A program made the translations under genes and the position numbers. From the NCBI GenBank assembly GCA_023078685.1, contig JALGAS010000002.1, positions 4,712,001-4,776,000 of the forward strand: a stretch of DNA of 64,000 nt, in the 5' to 3' direction. Positions 1 to 12,280 of the stretch are shown here, piece by piece. The stretch comes from Neopestalotiopsis rosae. Taxonomy: Eukaryota; Ascomycota; Sordariomycetes; Amphisphaeriales; Sporocadaceae. How positions within the stretch are numbered: position 1 is the stretch's first letter; every line of letters begins with the position of its first letter. The notes beneath the pieces are model-generated. The model worked only from the letters and a program-made list of their open reading frames with translations. It was not told where the DNA came from and made no database searches.

Positions 1-64
1 CGACACACACGGGATCCATCGTTCAGCTGCCAAGCCGGATTCGGCACCGCGCTTGTTGATCGCT

Positions 65-72
65 TATATAAA
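65..72 (+). promoter_or_regulatory. TATA box of the HET-domain gene
   Basis: The sequence TATATAAA lies about 85 bp upstream of the ATG at 158, on the coding strand. It is a perfect TATA-type core promoter element in the right place for this gene. Nothing else in the first 157 bases was recognised. Confidence 0.5.
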
Positions 73-157
73 GATGTCGCCCACGGTTTATTGGACACCT
101 TTCCTCAATCGCAACTATGATTAGAATCAACGCTGATTACGAAGTAGGTGCATCGCC

Positions 158-2192
158 ATGACGAGCACGGAGCCCTACCAGTACGAGCGCTTGGAGGAGC
201 CAGACGACATTCGGCTCCTGGATATTCACCCCGGGACGGCCGGAGATCCAATCGTCATTTCGCTGCGCATCGTCTCGTTGTCTGCAAAGCCAGACTTTGA
301 AGCGCTCTCGTACGTATGGGGCGATCCCAAGGCAACGGAGCAAATCGCCTGCCATGGCGGATATCTCCGGGTCACCACGAGCCTTTTTCATGCCCTTGGG
401 CAGCTGCGGCTGCCTGGCGAGCAGCGGACGATTTGGGCTGATGCCGTTTGCATCAACCAGGTTGATCTGGACGAGAAATCGCTGCAGATTCAGATCATGC
501 ATCGCATCTATCAATCGTGTCGGATGTGTGCAGTCTGGTTGGGGCCAGCTGACGAGCACTCTGGCGTGGCGCTGGATATCGTGCAGACCATGGGCGAGAT
601 CGTATGCGAGCGCCAAGGTATTCGCCTTGAGGAGCTTGAAGGCCATTTGAAGACAGACGGCCGAGACAGTTTCCAGACGCTTCAGATTGGGTTCCATGAC
701 CGACTTCCTGCAATCAACTCTCCCGCATGGGTTTCCCTCTTTCATTTTCTTCGTCGAGAATGGTTTTCTCGTGTCTGGGTAAGTCGAGTCGAGAGTGTCC
801 TTCCATATGCTCCTGGGTCTCTGTATTTGCATTCTTATCACGTATCAGGTCGTCCAAGAGGCGTACTTCTCACCTGATGTTCTCTTTCACTGCGGTGATA
901 GGACGATCAGATACGGGCCGCTGTTTCACACGGCCGACTGGGTAATCAACAACAATGGGAACCAAATCCTCTTCAACGCTTTCCAAGAACACTGGGCGAC
1001 CTGGGCCGGCTCCAGGGAGTGGTCCAGCGAACCCTACACAGCGCCACACGGTTCCAATATCATGAGTATGCGTCCTGTTGACTACAAGGAGAAGACACAA
1101 TCGTTGGCGCAGTTACTTCATAGACAGAGGGATTTCAATGCCACTGATGCTCGCGACAAAATATATGGAGTGATGCATTTACCGCCTTTCCAACGCGAAT
1201 ATCCGAGTCTTGTGCCCGACTACCGCCGCTCGGTCGAGGACATTTATTCTGACGTGGCTTTCCGGATGCTGACGGGGGAAAACACCAAGGATCCCTTCGT
1301 CATCTTCACCGAGACCGATGTGCATGACGAAGATCTCGACAACGGGTATCACCTCCCCTCGTGGGTGCCGCGCTGGTATCGAAAAGGAAGACCAAACACT
1401 GGCTCTCTTTGGTACTACCTTATGTCGACGGCCGTATCTGAAGATGCCAAAGCCGCCTCGTGCGTGACTCTCTTGTCAACACCCGGACGAGTGTTGCGGG
1501 TACGTGGCCTTGAGTTTGACGTCGTACAAGACGTGTGTGGACTCAATTTCTGGAGACCGAAGGATGGCCCCGATGCGCGATTCCCAATGTTCGCGCCAAC
1601 GACTCCCTGGACACCCTACGATCCCGAGGCCGCCCGGCCGCCCTACCCAACCAAGCCCGACATCGTGATGGCTTACAGCATGGCTTTGACGAGCTCGTGT
1701 CGCGAGTTCCAAGGATACTATTCGCTCCGCTGTGGGCCCGAGAACCATCATCACCATGTCGCCGACTTTGTAGCCTGGCTAATGTGGATCCGCACTTTAC
1801 AAAAGACACCACCACCACACACACCACACAAGAACTTTTATCCTCCTGGACTGTATGCGGCGGACCAACCGACCGTGTACGAGGCTTCAGATGCCGAGCT
1901 CGCGAAGAAATCACAACGTTACGGTCTCATGGCCTGGACTTATAACGGGAATCGAAGCTTAGTCCGTACTCGCAGGGGTTATCTCGGTACCGCGCCGAAC
2001 GATGTCAAGGAAGGAGATGCCGTGTGCGTCTTTATGGGCGCCGCAGTCCCTTTCGTTTTGCGCGCTCGGAGTGGCTCTGATGCTGGATATGTATTAATAG
2101 GTGATGCTTACATTCACGGCATTATGGATGGCGTACTTGTTAGTGATTGGGAGGATGCAAAGAAGCAGCTCCGTGATTTTGATATCCATTAG
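158..2192 (+). CDS. Heterokaryon incompatibility (HET) domain protein
   Basis: Two exons, 158-778 and 849-2192, give 654 aa. The intron (GTAAGT...CAG, 70 nt, phase 0) joins EWFSRVW to VVQEAYF, restoring an unbroken HET signature. HET-domain landmarks are visible in order: FEALSYVWGD (residues 47-56), TIWADAVCINQ (91-101), an AVWLGP block near 125-130, and RVWVVQE near 205-211. The C-terminal two thirds have no recognised domain, as is usual for the family. HET proteins mediate programmed cell death after fusion of genetically unlike hyphae, usually with a partner encoded elsewhere; no partner or NLR gene is visible nearby. The ATG at 158 is the first in frame and is preceded by a TATA box. 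Family assignment is firm; the role of this member in allorecognition is inferred. Confidence 0.9.
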
Positions 2193-2560
2193 AGGATGTG
2201 GCTTCGGAGCTTGAGTAGAATTCACTGCCGGCAAAACCTTGGAACGGAGACTGATATAGTTGGAATGAAAAATCAATGCTGATTTCTGCTCTAAATTTGG
2301 CCGTAGTGCTTCGGCCACAAAAGACGCCCAACGCCCTGCCGTAAAACATGTCATTTTCAACTCCAAATAAACTCAACAGCTTCAACTCTTTTCCATCGAG
2401 ATGCATGTGAACGATAATCATATCTCGATCAACAAGTTGTATGTCTCCGAATCACCCATATATAAACAAATTCGAAGGCGGAAACTGCCGCAAAGGAATT
2501 GCTACTTTCATCGCAGAAGAGATAGCGAACCGATGAAACGTATGGTTTCAACTCTTACTT
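2193..2560. other. Convergent 3' intergenic region
   Basis: These 368 bases lie between the stop codons of the HET gene (+) and the BAR gene (-). The stretch should hold both 3' UTRs and polyadenylation signals. No gene or repeat was seen. Confidence 0.6.
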
Positions 2561-4092
2561 CTAGTAAGTCAGTTCCCTCTTCTGGGGAATGGGCGGTGGT
2601 GGCTTTTTGGCCCGGCTGGGAGGCGGCGGCGGAGCCTTCTTAATCGACAACCCCGTGTTGCTTGTTGTCCTGCTCAAGCTGCCATAGCTGGTGGCAGGAC
2701 TTTCACTGCGAGCGTAGTCGGGGCTTCCGCTGCTCGTAGCTGTGTCGTAATCATCGGCAAAGACATCCTGGGACGTGTTTGTAGCGATTCGGCTGACGGG
2801 TCTAAGATTGCCTCTGAGCGAGCCAACATTGATGGGGACGGCGGGAGTAGATACACTGGGCTTGCGGAGTGCTTCCTGCGACGGCGGTGGCAGTGGCGGC
2901 TCACGGTATGATGGTCTGTCGCGCGGCCCCTCGAATGTGCCACCGTGCGTGCTGGATCGGTTAAAGCCAGGACGGGGAGGTGAGATGGGTGTTGCAGAGC
3001 CGCTGCTTGCCTGGCGCACAGAACGTGTAGGCAAGCGAACAGGGGTGGGGGCAGGCTCCTCCTCCTCGTAGATATCCTGTCTAGTCGCCCAGCGTTCTGT
3101 ACGGTCATTGCGCTCACTGAAGGACTGCGCCGTGTTGCTTCGAGATCGAGTAGTTCGACGAGACAAACCGACGTCTGGGTTTGCGCCGCGAGTGGACGAG
3201 ATCTGGCCAGTGGATGCTGGCCAGGCGGCACGAACGCGACGGAGCTCTTCAGCACATCTCTCATAGTATTCGAGCTCAGCATCCATGAAGTTGGTGAGAT
3301 CCTGGATCGCCTCGGCTTCGGCTTCCTTGATGTCTTGCATGCGGCGGTATACATCCTCCGAAGACTCTTCGTATTTGGCCTTGGCCGATCGCAGTTCGTC
3401 CTCGAGTCTGACGTCCTCGCGCTTCGCCTTCGAAAGCTTTGCGGAGCTTGCATCGTAGGCTAGCCTTCTGCTCTCCAACTTCTTTCGTGCATTCTATGGC
3501 AACAGGTTAGATATGGAACCGAAGACCATCGAGCCCGTGTGGGCCAGACTCGACAGACGACTTGTATGGGGCAACTTACTTGATATTCCTTCATCATGGC
3601 GAGGTTTCGCTCGCAGCCCTCCAACCAGTACGAAGAAGCTTGTGCAGCATAAGTTTCTTGTAGGCCGGCAATACGCTCGTTGCCCTGTCCCATGGCGATC
3701 AGGCAGTTGCCAAACTCGGAATCCTGTTCAAAGTCTTCGCCGTGGCTGATCATAGTCCTTCCCAAGAAACTAACTGGCAGAGCCTTTTCCTTGTCATCGT
3801 AGGCGTCGCATCGCTTGGAGAGGGACTTTGTGTAAACGTTCATGGATTTTTGGAGCTTGTCCATTCCTATACGATGCAAAGCAATTAGTATATGCTTTGT
3901 GCGGAGGGCCGATGCAGGTATAGGCCGGGACTGGCACCACAGGCTATAGTTTGGCAATCACTTACCATCGTGTCTCAAAGCCATTTCAGTCTCCAACATC
4001 TTGAAATCGTCTGATACACCCGTCTTCACTTCCTGGCCCATCTTCTCGCCGGCCCATTGGAACGCCCTATCAAATTTCTTGGTGATATGCAT
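2561..4092 (-). CDS. BAR-domain protein with proline-rich tail
   Basis: Three exons on the minus strand, 4092-3966, 3866-3580 and 3493-2561, give 448 aa. All introns are GT-AG and the phases agree (1, then 0). Residues about 1-235 form a charged helical BAR module beginning MHITKKFDRAFQWAGEKMG and including LGRTMISHGEDFE, MKEYQ and LRSAKAKYEESSEDV. The remaining ~210 residues are disordered and Ser/Pro-rich, ending in APPPPPSRAKKPPPPIP, a likely ligand for SH3 or WW domains. BAR modules bind and bend membranes during endocytosis and actin patch assembly. I see no SH3 domain at the C-terminus, and the last four residues (ELTY) may be a strain-specific end or mark a missed terminal exon. I recall closely similar proteins across Pezizomycotina. 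Confidence 0.88.
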
Positions 4093-7000
4093 TGTGACTG
4101 ATTTAGCAAAGAATTCCGGCTTTGCTCAAGTCAATGTGGTAGAAGAAACAATGATTGGCTCAGTTCGTGAGCAGAATCCAATCAATAGTCGAAGAAATCA
4201 AGACACAATTGGAAGAACCGGATTTAGCAGTAAGTCGTGTAGACTAGAAGAAAAAGCTGGCCCTGTTCTGGGAGAACAATGGGTATTTCATACAAGTGAC
4301 AACTTTTGTAACTTGGTAGCTGTCCGTCTGTCGATGTTTCAATGCTATGGTTATCTTTGTGGCTATGCCAAAACTAGGGGACTAGCCAGGGGTTTGGGTT
4401 TGTACCAGAAACGTTGATCCAGGTCCAGTGGATTCAGCGTCCCGAAATTAGCGAGTACGTAGAGAAACGCGTGTCGTTTGGGTGGTCTAATTGGCGACGG
4501 TGCCAAGTGGAATAGGACACTTGCGGAGACAGACTAGTTCAGAAGTAGAAGAGCCGGTCTCGTGGTCCAAGATGTCTCAACAATGGGTATGTATGTATAC
4601 CAGTCGAGGTGATTGTAGTGCTGAAATGGTTGTAGTATACCGTCGTCGTCCGAAGAGCTCTTCTTTTTTTTCCGTCCAACCTTGAGTGTGAAGTGCGGTA
4701 CGGCGTATGTACCTTGGAAAGATGGGAAAGTGACTGAAAAGCAGGGCTGTTCTGCTGGCACAAGCAGAGATAGGGTGCTGTAGCTGTAAAATGACGTTTC
4801 CCTTAGAATGCTTGTTTCTGTTCTTTGCTTTCCTGAGCCCGCTGTGGAGAATCGCCTTGCCTCAGTTTGAGATACGAGGGTGGGAACAGGAGAGAGTGCG
4901 ATGATCGAAAACCGTGCCTGAATTTTTGGGTCAGGGGGCGTGCTCTTCTTTTCAATGCAAGATACGGACGGCTAGAAGTGGCAAAATGTAACAGTGCCAA
5001 ATACTCCTAGATTGCTAGGTGGTTTTGTTATCAAAAATCGAAGGGGACAGACGATGATTTGATGGGTTCGAGGTTGCATGTAGACAAGCATCAAAGGTAG
5101 CCAGAGTGGTAGTGCAATATGTACGCTAGTCGATCGATGTCGCTAAGCTGCAAGAAAGGCATACATTGTCAAAGGGTCCCCCCCGGGTCCAGGTTCATGT
5201 TGCCCCTCAATCAACCCAGCAGCCAGTGCCAGTCGGTCGCTGAACCGGGGGAAAGAGCAGGGCCAGGGCCGGGGCTGCAATGTACACATACTGGCAAGGG
5301 AGTTATTGCCTCATTGGAACGAGAAAGTGGCAATCAACCGCTACAACGGTGGAAAGAAGCCAAGCAGCAACAGCAATTTCAATTACCTATCACTCCAGCG
5401 CTCTTTCATCCTCTCGTGTGTGCATGTTATCTTTTTGGTTCCCCCCGGTCGTCGTAACGCCGAGGGGTATCGAATGGGCTGCAATCGCCGGGTCCAGAAG
5501 CAGGGACCTAGACACTGCAGCTGATGCTTGGCACCCCAACCTGCAAGCCTTATGCACGCGTAGTGTACCTATTGTACACTACAGTAGTGCTCTCTGGGTC
5601 TTTCCATAGTGCATCGGCGTGGTCGAGGAGGGGGAGGAGGGGAGGAGCGGGGGAGAGGCTCTTGATTCGCCTGCTGCAGGTATGGGAAAAAGTCGATGGC
5701 AAAAGTTTGGTGGATTTGCGGGTTTTTGGGAAGGGGCCTGGGGCCTGGAAGTTGAGAGAAGGTCTGGCCCTAGAGCTGGAGCACAAGGAACTCCGACCTG
5801 CTAAGAACCAGTATCGTGACAGAGGAAGCGCAACTCTAGGGGCCAAGGTTGCTGCTGACCTGGCAGTTGCTGTGCATGATGGACACAGTCAATTGCCGAT
5901 GCTGAGGGTGGATTCTCAGTGGGCTCGTGCCAAGTCCATGGACTTCAGTTGCTTGAATTCAACATGCTTGTATCAATCAGTATCAATTGAGTCCATATTT
6001 CCATTTGATAAAAGAGGTTGGATCGATGGCTGGGAGCTAATGTGGTTGTGTTCTCATCCCAGTAGCGAGCGACTATATCTTGGGGTTTTGCCGTAACAGG
6101 AATCTGTCCCCGTGTGGTGGAAAGTGGTGGTATACTTCTGTCTACCTCATCATATTGTCGTAGTTGCCATGCCTACATCAAGATAGCTGGAAATGTGAAG
6201 AAGTCAGCCGCGAGAGCTATCTATTTTCAGGGGGGCCACGCTGCTCATCATCATCATCTCATCATTGACATCGTATCTACGTATACGAAAAAAAAGCACA
6301 CACGAGATTACTGTGTGCTGCTGCATGCCACAAAGTGCACTGCCCCAGGAACCGTGTTTCCAAAAGCGCGCGGTTCCTGAAAATCAATGGACAGCAGATG
6401 TCGATGTTCCAGAATTTCCTTGAACCAAGATCCGGTCCCCACCAGCACGTCCAAGGCCAAGATCGACTGGCTGTCGGAGCCGTCGATGACCCTCCACACT
6501 TTCCAGGGGCTATTCCTTCGGCAGGGTTTCGTGGTTGGCTACAGTGGGGTTATAGTGAGTTTCTGTCGCTATAACTCACCAATGCACCAATTCTTCGGAG
6601 CCAATTGTCCATATACATCTCGTACCCGTAGCGCACGAATCGTCAACGGCGCCAACCTTCTGCTTATCTACCTTGCATGCCGGCAACTTAGCAGAGGTCT
6701 AGAATATTTGGCCATGAAAAACTAGAGCAGCGAGGAGGTGGGATGGCAGTCCAAAATGTTGAGCGATTATTGTTCCCTGAAAATCAGCGTTCATCGCAAT
6801 TGGTCGATCGCAAGACAAAGAATCTTGGAATCTATGTACGGCGCAACGTCGGGGAACATGACAGTCACACGTGCCAGCTTTGGGAGGTCAAAGACTCCAA
6901 TAACGTTGAGTCGGTTCTGCAAGCCACAGCGCCACGGAATGTCACTTTCTCTCCCCTTGGACCTGCTGTAGAAGGAATAGTTTGGATACTGTAGATCCCA

Positions 7001-9236
7001 CAGCTGGTTGAGCAGCGATTTAGCATTTAGCGAGCCGCAGAGATAATTCTCTTCCCCGCCCCCGCCTGTGGACAAGCGGCCCGACATCACATAGGTGACC
7101 ACGGTGGGAAAGAATGCCCACCAATGATTTTGGCTGCCAGCTTGTCGGATCATGGATGCTATGAGCAGGATGCCGTATTGAAAGAAGACCCAACCATGTC
7201 AACGAACCAGCCTGCAAGATGCACATGGCGTCAGATCATTTCTGACAGCAGACAAATACGTAGGTATGTAAGTAACTTTGTGTTCCATGCGAATGTATGC
7301 CAGACACGAAGCATATGATTCACTGCGAGATCACGATCAGTGGTCTCCCAATGTTGGTAAATTGGGAGTCGCTTTACCTCCAGCGCTTGTTTGCGGCAGT
7401 GCTCGTGTTCTGGGCTCACTCTGCGTGCCAACCGCCCGGGCCAAAACAACCGCGCGCCCACCAAAACCGTTTCAGCCTCGAATTAGCATCGCCAATCACT
7501 CGACGATCATGCATTACATCTCACCGGACCGATCAGAGATCAAGCAGTCTGTGCGGGTTCAAACAGCCCACAATATCTCGCCGATCTCTCGCTTTCCGCT
7601 CAAGTCCAGACCGGCTCTTTTCTTGTCTGAATTCCGGATGTCTGGGGTGATTTCGATTGGTCTTTGAGCAGTGTGGAATATGAAGCTGTAGATATTCTTA
7701 TACGAGCTCTCTCCCTTTCTTTGTGGACCTCTGGGACTCGGACCAGCCCTATTACCTTCCGCGTTGCGTGTACTGCCGCACCAGGTCCTGTCATGCCACA
7801 ACATGCTCAGAGAGTCAGAGTCTCTGCTCATCAATCTGAGTAATGACAACGCATTTGCAGGACGTGTCAGTCAACCTAGTCGCGAGCGGCACTGTGCAAG
7901 TTTGCCGCCAGCGGGATTATGACGTAGGGTCAGTGACCAGCCGAGAGAGATCCTCAAAACATCCACAACAGTCCAGTACTCGAGTACCGTACGAAGTCGC
8001 GTATGATGAAGCTCGAGACGTGTATCGCCTGTCTCCAGATGATGCCCGAGCTGGGAGAGACGTGGGGTGGCATTCGCAAGCCAGGTGTTGCAATGGGTCG
8101 TGGGCCATCCAGTAGGTACGAGTCACTAGCGACTGTCAAAGTGCATTCTGTACACATTCCACTTTGCCCACACAGGCACAACCAGAAAACCACAAACCAG
8201 GTCGTTTGGATCAGTGATAACGGCAACAAAGAGACAGCGAGGCCCTGTAAGCATGGAATGGTCAGGCCCAGTGCAACAGCCAGAGTATGCTTCGATGTGG
8301 TTCTGCTTCTTGGTCTGGCAGTCTAGAACCACCTACCTAGGGAAGAAAAGGTAGGGAACAGAATTCTTCTCAACTTGAGCAATAAATAATCTTTGAAGAA
8401 GAGAAGGGGAGGAGAATCTTGCGAGCGAGAATGCTAAATCCTGGGGTTTTATTCTTGTTCTGATAGCATAAATATTATTGGAAGAAATGGCCCGCCCCAC
8501 TATCTGGGTATACTCTCTCACTATCTCGACTTCCATATCATGGTACGGAAAGCCTATCCATATTCATATTACTTATTGCAATAGATCCATCAGATACAAG
8601 GAGTCCATGAGTGATGCTACCAAGACTTACCATGTATCTAGGTGAGGCTAATTACATGAACATGGACATTCTTTGACAGTCCCAACCACCGGTAATCGGC
8701 GGCCAAGATATGACCTACAACATCGCTCCTCTACGCCACGTGAAGCCATCATCTCCGACTATCATTGTTCGCAACACCGAGAAGCTACGGGGCCAAATGA
8801 CCAAAAGCGGACAGTGACTCCAGGTGGTTTGCTGATTGTGCAGCAAAAACCCCGGGGATCGCCAAGTCTGCCGCGCCGTGCGCCAAGGTGCTAATGCTGG
8901 CGGCCAAGACAGCAGATGCGTTTGCTGATTAGCCGTATCACGGTGCCAGATCTTGGCGAGCATCGGTGCCTTGCTTATCCCCTCGGAGGAAGAGATACAG
9001 ACCAACCATGCTGCCCACGATGCCGTCGCGATACACCGCGAAGACGCGTAGCACAGTTCGGCCGGATGCGAAGGCATTTCTGATAAGGAAACGCCACAAA
9101 GTTGTGACTCTGGCAGGGGATTGATATACAAATTGCGCACATTTTCGCCCTCGCGGAGAGTGTCAATTGGTGATTTATCGCTCTCAATCAATCAACAGCC
9201 TGGATATTGAGGTCTCGCGAGCGTTCAAACAACAAG
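4093..9236. other. 5.1 kb stretch without a convincing gene
   Basis: No frame in this interval gives a recognisable protein. It contains the leader and promoter of the BAR gene at its left end and the 5'-nucleotidase promoter at its right. In between are G/A-rich tracts around 5610-5660 and an AT-rich stretch around 8330-8560 that resembles a decayed LTR. Two ATG-initiated minus-strand or plus-strand openings (7153-6791 and 6743-6994) are too short and featureless to call. A long non-coding RNA or decayed transposon sequence are possible contents. Confidence 0.5.
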
Positions 9237-11075
9237 ATGCTGAGACTACAAACGTTGGTCGTGGCCTCACTGGCTGGACTGGCTGTTGCCGAGGACGCGC
9301 TGTACAGCAACCGGCTCAGCAAGCGGTTCATTGATGACGATGGAAACTACAACATCTCGTTCTACCACATCAATGACGTCCACGCCCATCTGGACGAGTT
9401 CTCCTCGTCGGGAACGGACTGCACCAGCCCGGCCAAGGGCTGCTACGGTGGTTACGCCCGGGTCAAGACGGTCATCAACGAGACCCGGCCCAGCCACGAG
9501 GACAGCCTCTTCCTCAACGTTGGCGACGAGTTCCAGGGCACGCTCTTTTACACATTCTACGGCGGCGAGAAGATTGCCGACACCCTCAACCAGATGGGTT
9601 TCGACGCCATGACGCTGGGCAACCACGAGTTCGACGCCGGCGACGACGTGCTGGGCGACTTTCTCCAGAATCTGACGTTCCCCATCATCTCGGCCAACAT
9701 CGCCTCGGACCACGAGGTCCTCAACAAGACCATCAAGCCGTACCACATCTTTGAGGAGTACGAGCTGGCCGTCATTGGCGTCACCACCGACGAGGTCCCC
9801 AGCATCAGCTCCCCCGGCGAGGGCACCACGTTCAGCGACCCCATCGAGGCCGTGCAAAACACCATTGACCTGATCAAGAGCACTACGGACATCAAGCGCA
9901 TCGCCGCCATCACGCACATTGGCTACGACGTCGACATTCGCCTCGCCCAGGAGACCTCGGGCCTCTTCCTCATCATGGGCGGCCACTCGCACACCCTGCT
10001 GGGCGACATGGACGGCGCCGAGGGCGGCTACCCCACCATCGAGACCAACCGGGACGGCGACGAGGTCTTCATCGTCACGGCCTACCGCTGGGGCGAGTAC
10101 CTGGGCTACATTGACGTGACCTACGACAGCGAGGGCAAGATCCTGGCCTACCACGGAGCGCCCGTCCACCTGACCAACACGACCGCCCAGGACGAGGACC
10201 TGCAGACGCAGATCGACGCTTGGAGGGTGCCGTTTGAGGCTTTCGCCGCCCAGGAGGTCGGTGAGACCAACGTGGAATTGGACCAGACCAAGTGTTACGA
10301 CGAGGAGTGCATGCTGGGTGGCTTCATGGCCGAGTAAGTAAAACGAACGTCTAGAAATGATTTTTTGGTTGTACGACCTCGACTGACGGAAATGTCTAGC
10401 GCCATGTACCAATACCGCCTCGACGGCGGTGGCTCGCCCGACTTTGCCCTCATCAACGGCGGCGGTGTCCGCGCCACCATCGACGTGGGCACGATCACGC
10501 GCGGCGAGGTCCTCACCTCTTTCCCGTTCGGAAACTCGATCGTGGAGGTGACCTACGACGGCGAGACGCTGTGGAAGATCCTCGAGGGCCTCGTCAGCAT
10601 GGAGAATCAGTTCACCGGTGAGGAGGTTGGTTCCTTGCTCCAGCTCAGCAAGAACATCAAGGTCGAGTACAACCCCGATAACGAGGTGGGCAGTCGTCTG
10701 GTCGCCGTGACTATTGGCGGCGAGGCCCTCGACAGCTCGAGAGACTACAACATGGTGACGATTGACTTCTTGACTGGCGGTGGTGACAACTTCCTCGAGG
10801 AGGTCGACGGTGCCGTCTTGGATCTGATGGATGAGGTTCTCGTCTCGTACATTCAGGCTCAGTCGCCCATCCCCGCAGACTACAGTGTTGCGGACAGGCT
10901 TGTGATTGTCGATGGGGAGGCCGGTTCGAGTTCAGGAAACGCGACTGCGACAGCAACAGCGACAGGGATTGCAGCGACGTCGACGCCGACTAGTAACAGT
11001 GCCATGAGCCGCGGCTTCACTGCGGCGACTTTGGTCGCAGTAGTCCTGGCCGTTGCTGGTTCCATGTTGATTTGA
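9237..11075 (+). CDS. Secreted, GPI-anchored 5'-nucleotidase (UshA-type metallophosphatase)
   Basis: Exons 9237-10333 and 10400-11075 give 590 aa; the intron is GTAAGT...CTAG and joins as MAEDAMYQYR. The ATG at 9237 is chosen because it directly starts a signal peptide (residues 1-18, ending AVA). The metallophosphatase core shows DVH (47-49), GNHEFD (128-133) and GGHSH (248-252), which ligate the two metals. The C-terminal substrate domain carries NGGGVRATIDVG, F-P-F-G-N and TIDFLTGGGDN. The extreme C-terminus is a Ser/Thr/Ala spacer followed by a hydrophobic tail, a typical GPI-anchor signal. The enzyme should dephosphorylate extracellular nucleotides at the cell surface for phosphate or purine scavenging. 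Substrate range is inferred from the family. The coding region is very GC-rich in third positions, which produces a long but meaningless antisense reading frame. Confidence 0.93.
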
Positions 11076-12280
11076 GGGAAGTAAGCAAAATACTCAAGTG
11101 CATCTAATCAAATAATTATGTGAAAATATTTCCAGAACTCTTGAAAGAAACTCTCGGAGTGATTTCTTTCAATTTCCTTACTATACTCTTCAAATTAATC
11201 CTATATTGATATACCTATATGATGAAATCCATCCATTCTTGTGCAACGGGTCACCGGCTTTCAATCGTCATAGGCCGAAGACGACCCGGCCTCAGCACTC
11301 AAAGCATCTGGACGGCGTTGATTGTCGCAGACGCCACCATGGGATCGACGTCCATGGTGTTACTCGAGTTGATGGGTCGGTTGAAGAGGGCCGAGAGGCG
11401 GCGACCAACCCCATGTGAGATGTTATGTATGCGATTGTGTTATTATTTTCGACGTTACTTTTGTAGTAGGAATAGCAACCATTGACGCCTGGGATTGACT
11501 ACCATTCATGGCAAAACTGGGATAGCTGAAATATGCCACCAGATTTTTGACAGCGTAATCTAAGGTGAAGATGTTGGCCACCAACCAACACCTCCCATCA
11601 TTATGAGTTGCCAGGTAGCGTCTAGCCTGGAGTTGGGGCTTCAGGTCCATGTAAGAAGGCTTGGAGCCAAAGTTTATTGCCGTAGGAAGATCGCTATCAG
11701 CAATTCAGACTCTGGCATTATGGCTCAACAAAGCTGTCTTATCGCAGAAGAAACCTGACGCAAGCGAGGGAAAGAAATATGATAGTCAAATCATCGCGCG
11801 GGTGGCAGACGAGGATCCCGATACTGGTAGAATCCATTCGGGGCGACGTTCTGATTGGGAGGCTCGCCTAAAGTGCGTCACTAGGAAAGATAAGTGGATC
11901 GCCACAGCGGTGCTGACAGTCTGTAGTACTCTGTATAGTCTGTCTTATTACCCTTATTTCCACGTGCCAATGTTTTCAATGCTGGGGAGAGTTGTGTCTA
12001 CTCCTGCAGTAAGGCTTATTGTTGGAGACCCGAGAACCACGTTGCTGATCGTTTCCCACACCTTGACGTCAAAGGGCGCGCGGGGTTCCCTAGCATGGTA
12101 TGCCGATATCATTGATAGAGTAGAGCATAGAAAACAAAAACAACGCATAGAATTTGAGAATAGATTAATATCTCCTGTCTTTATATTATATGTAATACAC
12201 TTGGAGACAATCCTACGAGTTTGCAAATACGTCTACTTTGTCACCTTTATTCAGTCCCACCCAGAGAAAGAATCGCCAGC
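11076..12280. other. Intergenic region
   Basis: About 1.2 kb between the 5'-nucleotidase stop and the transporter start. AT-rich sequence follows the nucleotidase and should hold its 3' UTR. A 236-codon frame at 11661-12371 opens with TTG, lacks domain features and overlaps the transporter start, so it is not called. Confidence 0.6.

Noticed and set aside
5524..6096. 190-codon ATG-initiated frame
   Set aside because: Composition is random-like, no domain, no conserved motif, and it lies in the gene-free interval upstream of the BAR gene.
9267..10412. 381-codon antisense frame over the 5'-nucleotidase
   Set aside because: It is the shadow of a GC-rich, codon-biased gene; the translation is a Val/Leu/Gly/Asp-rich low-information sequence without motifs.
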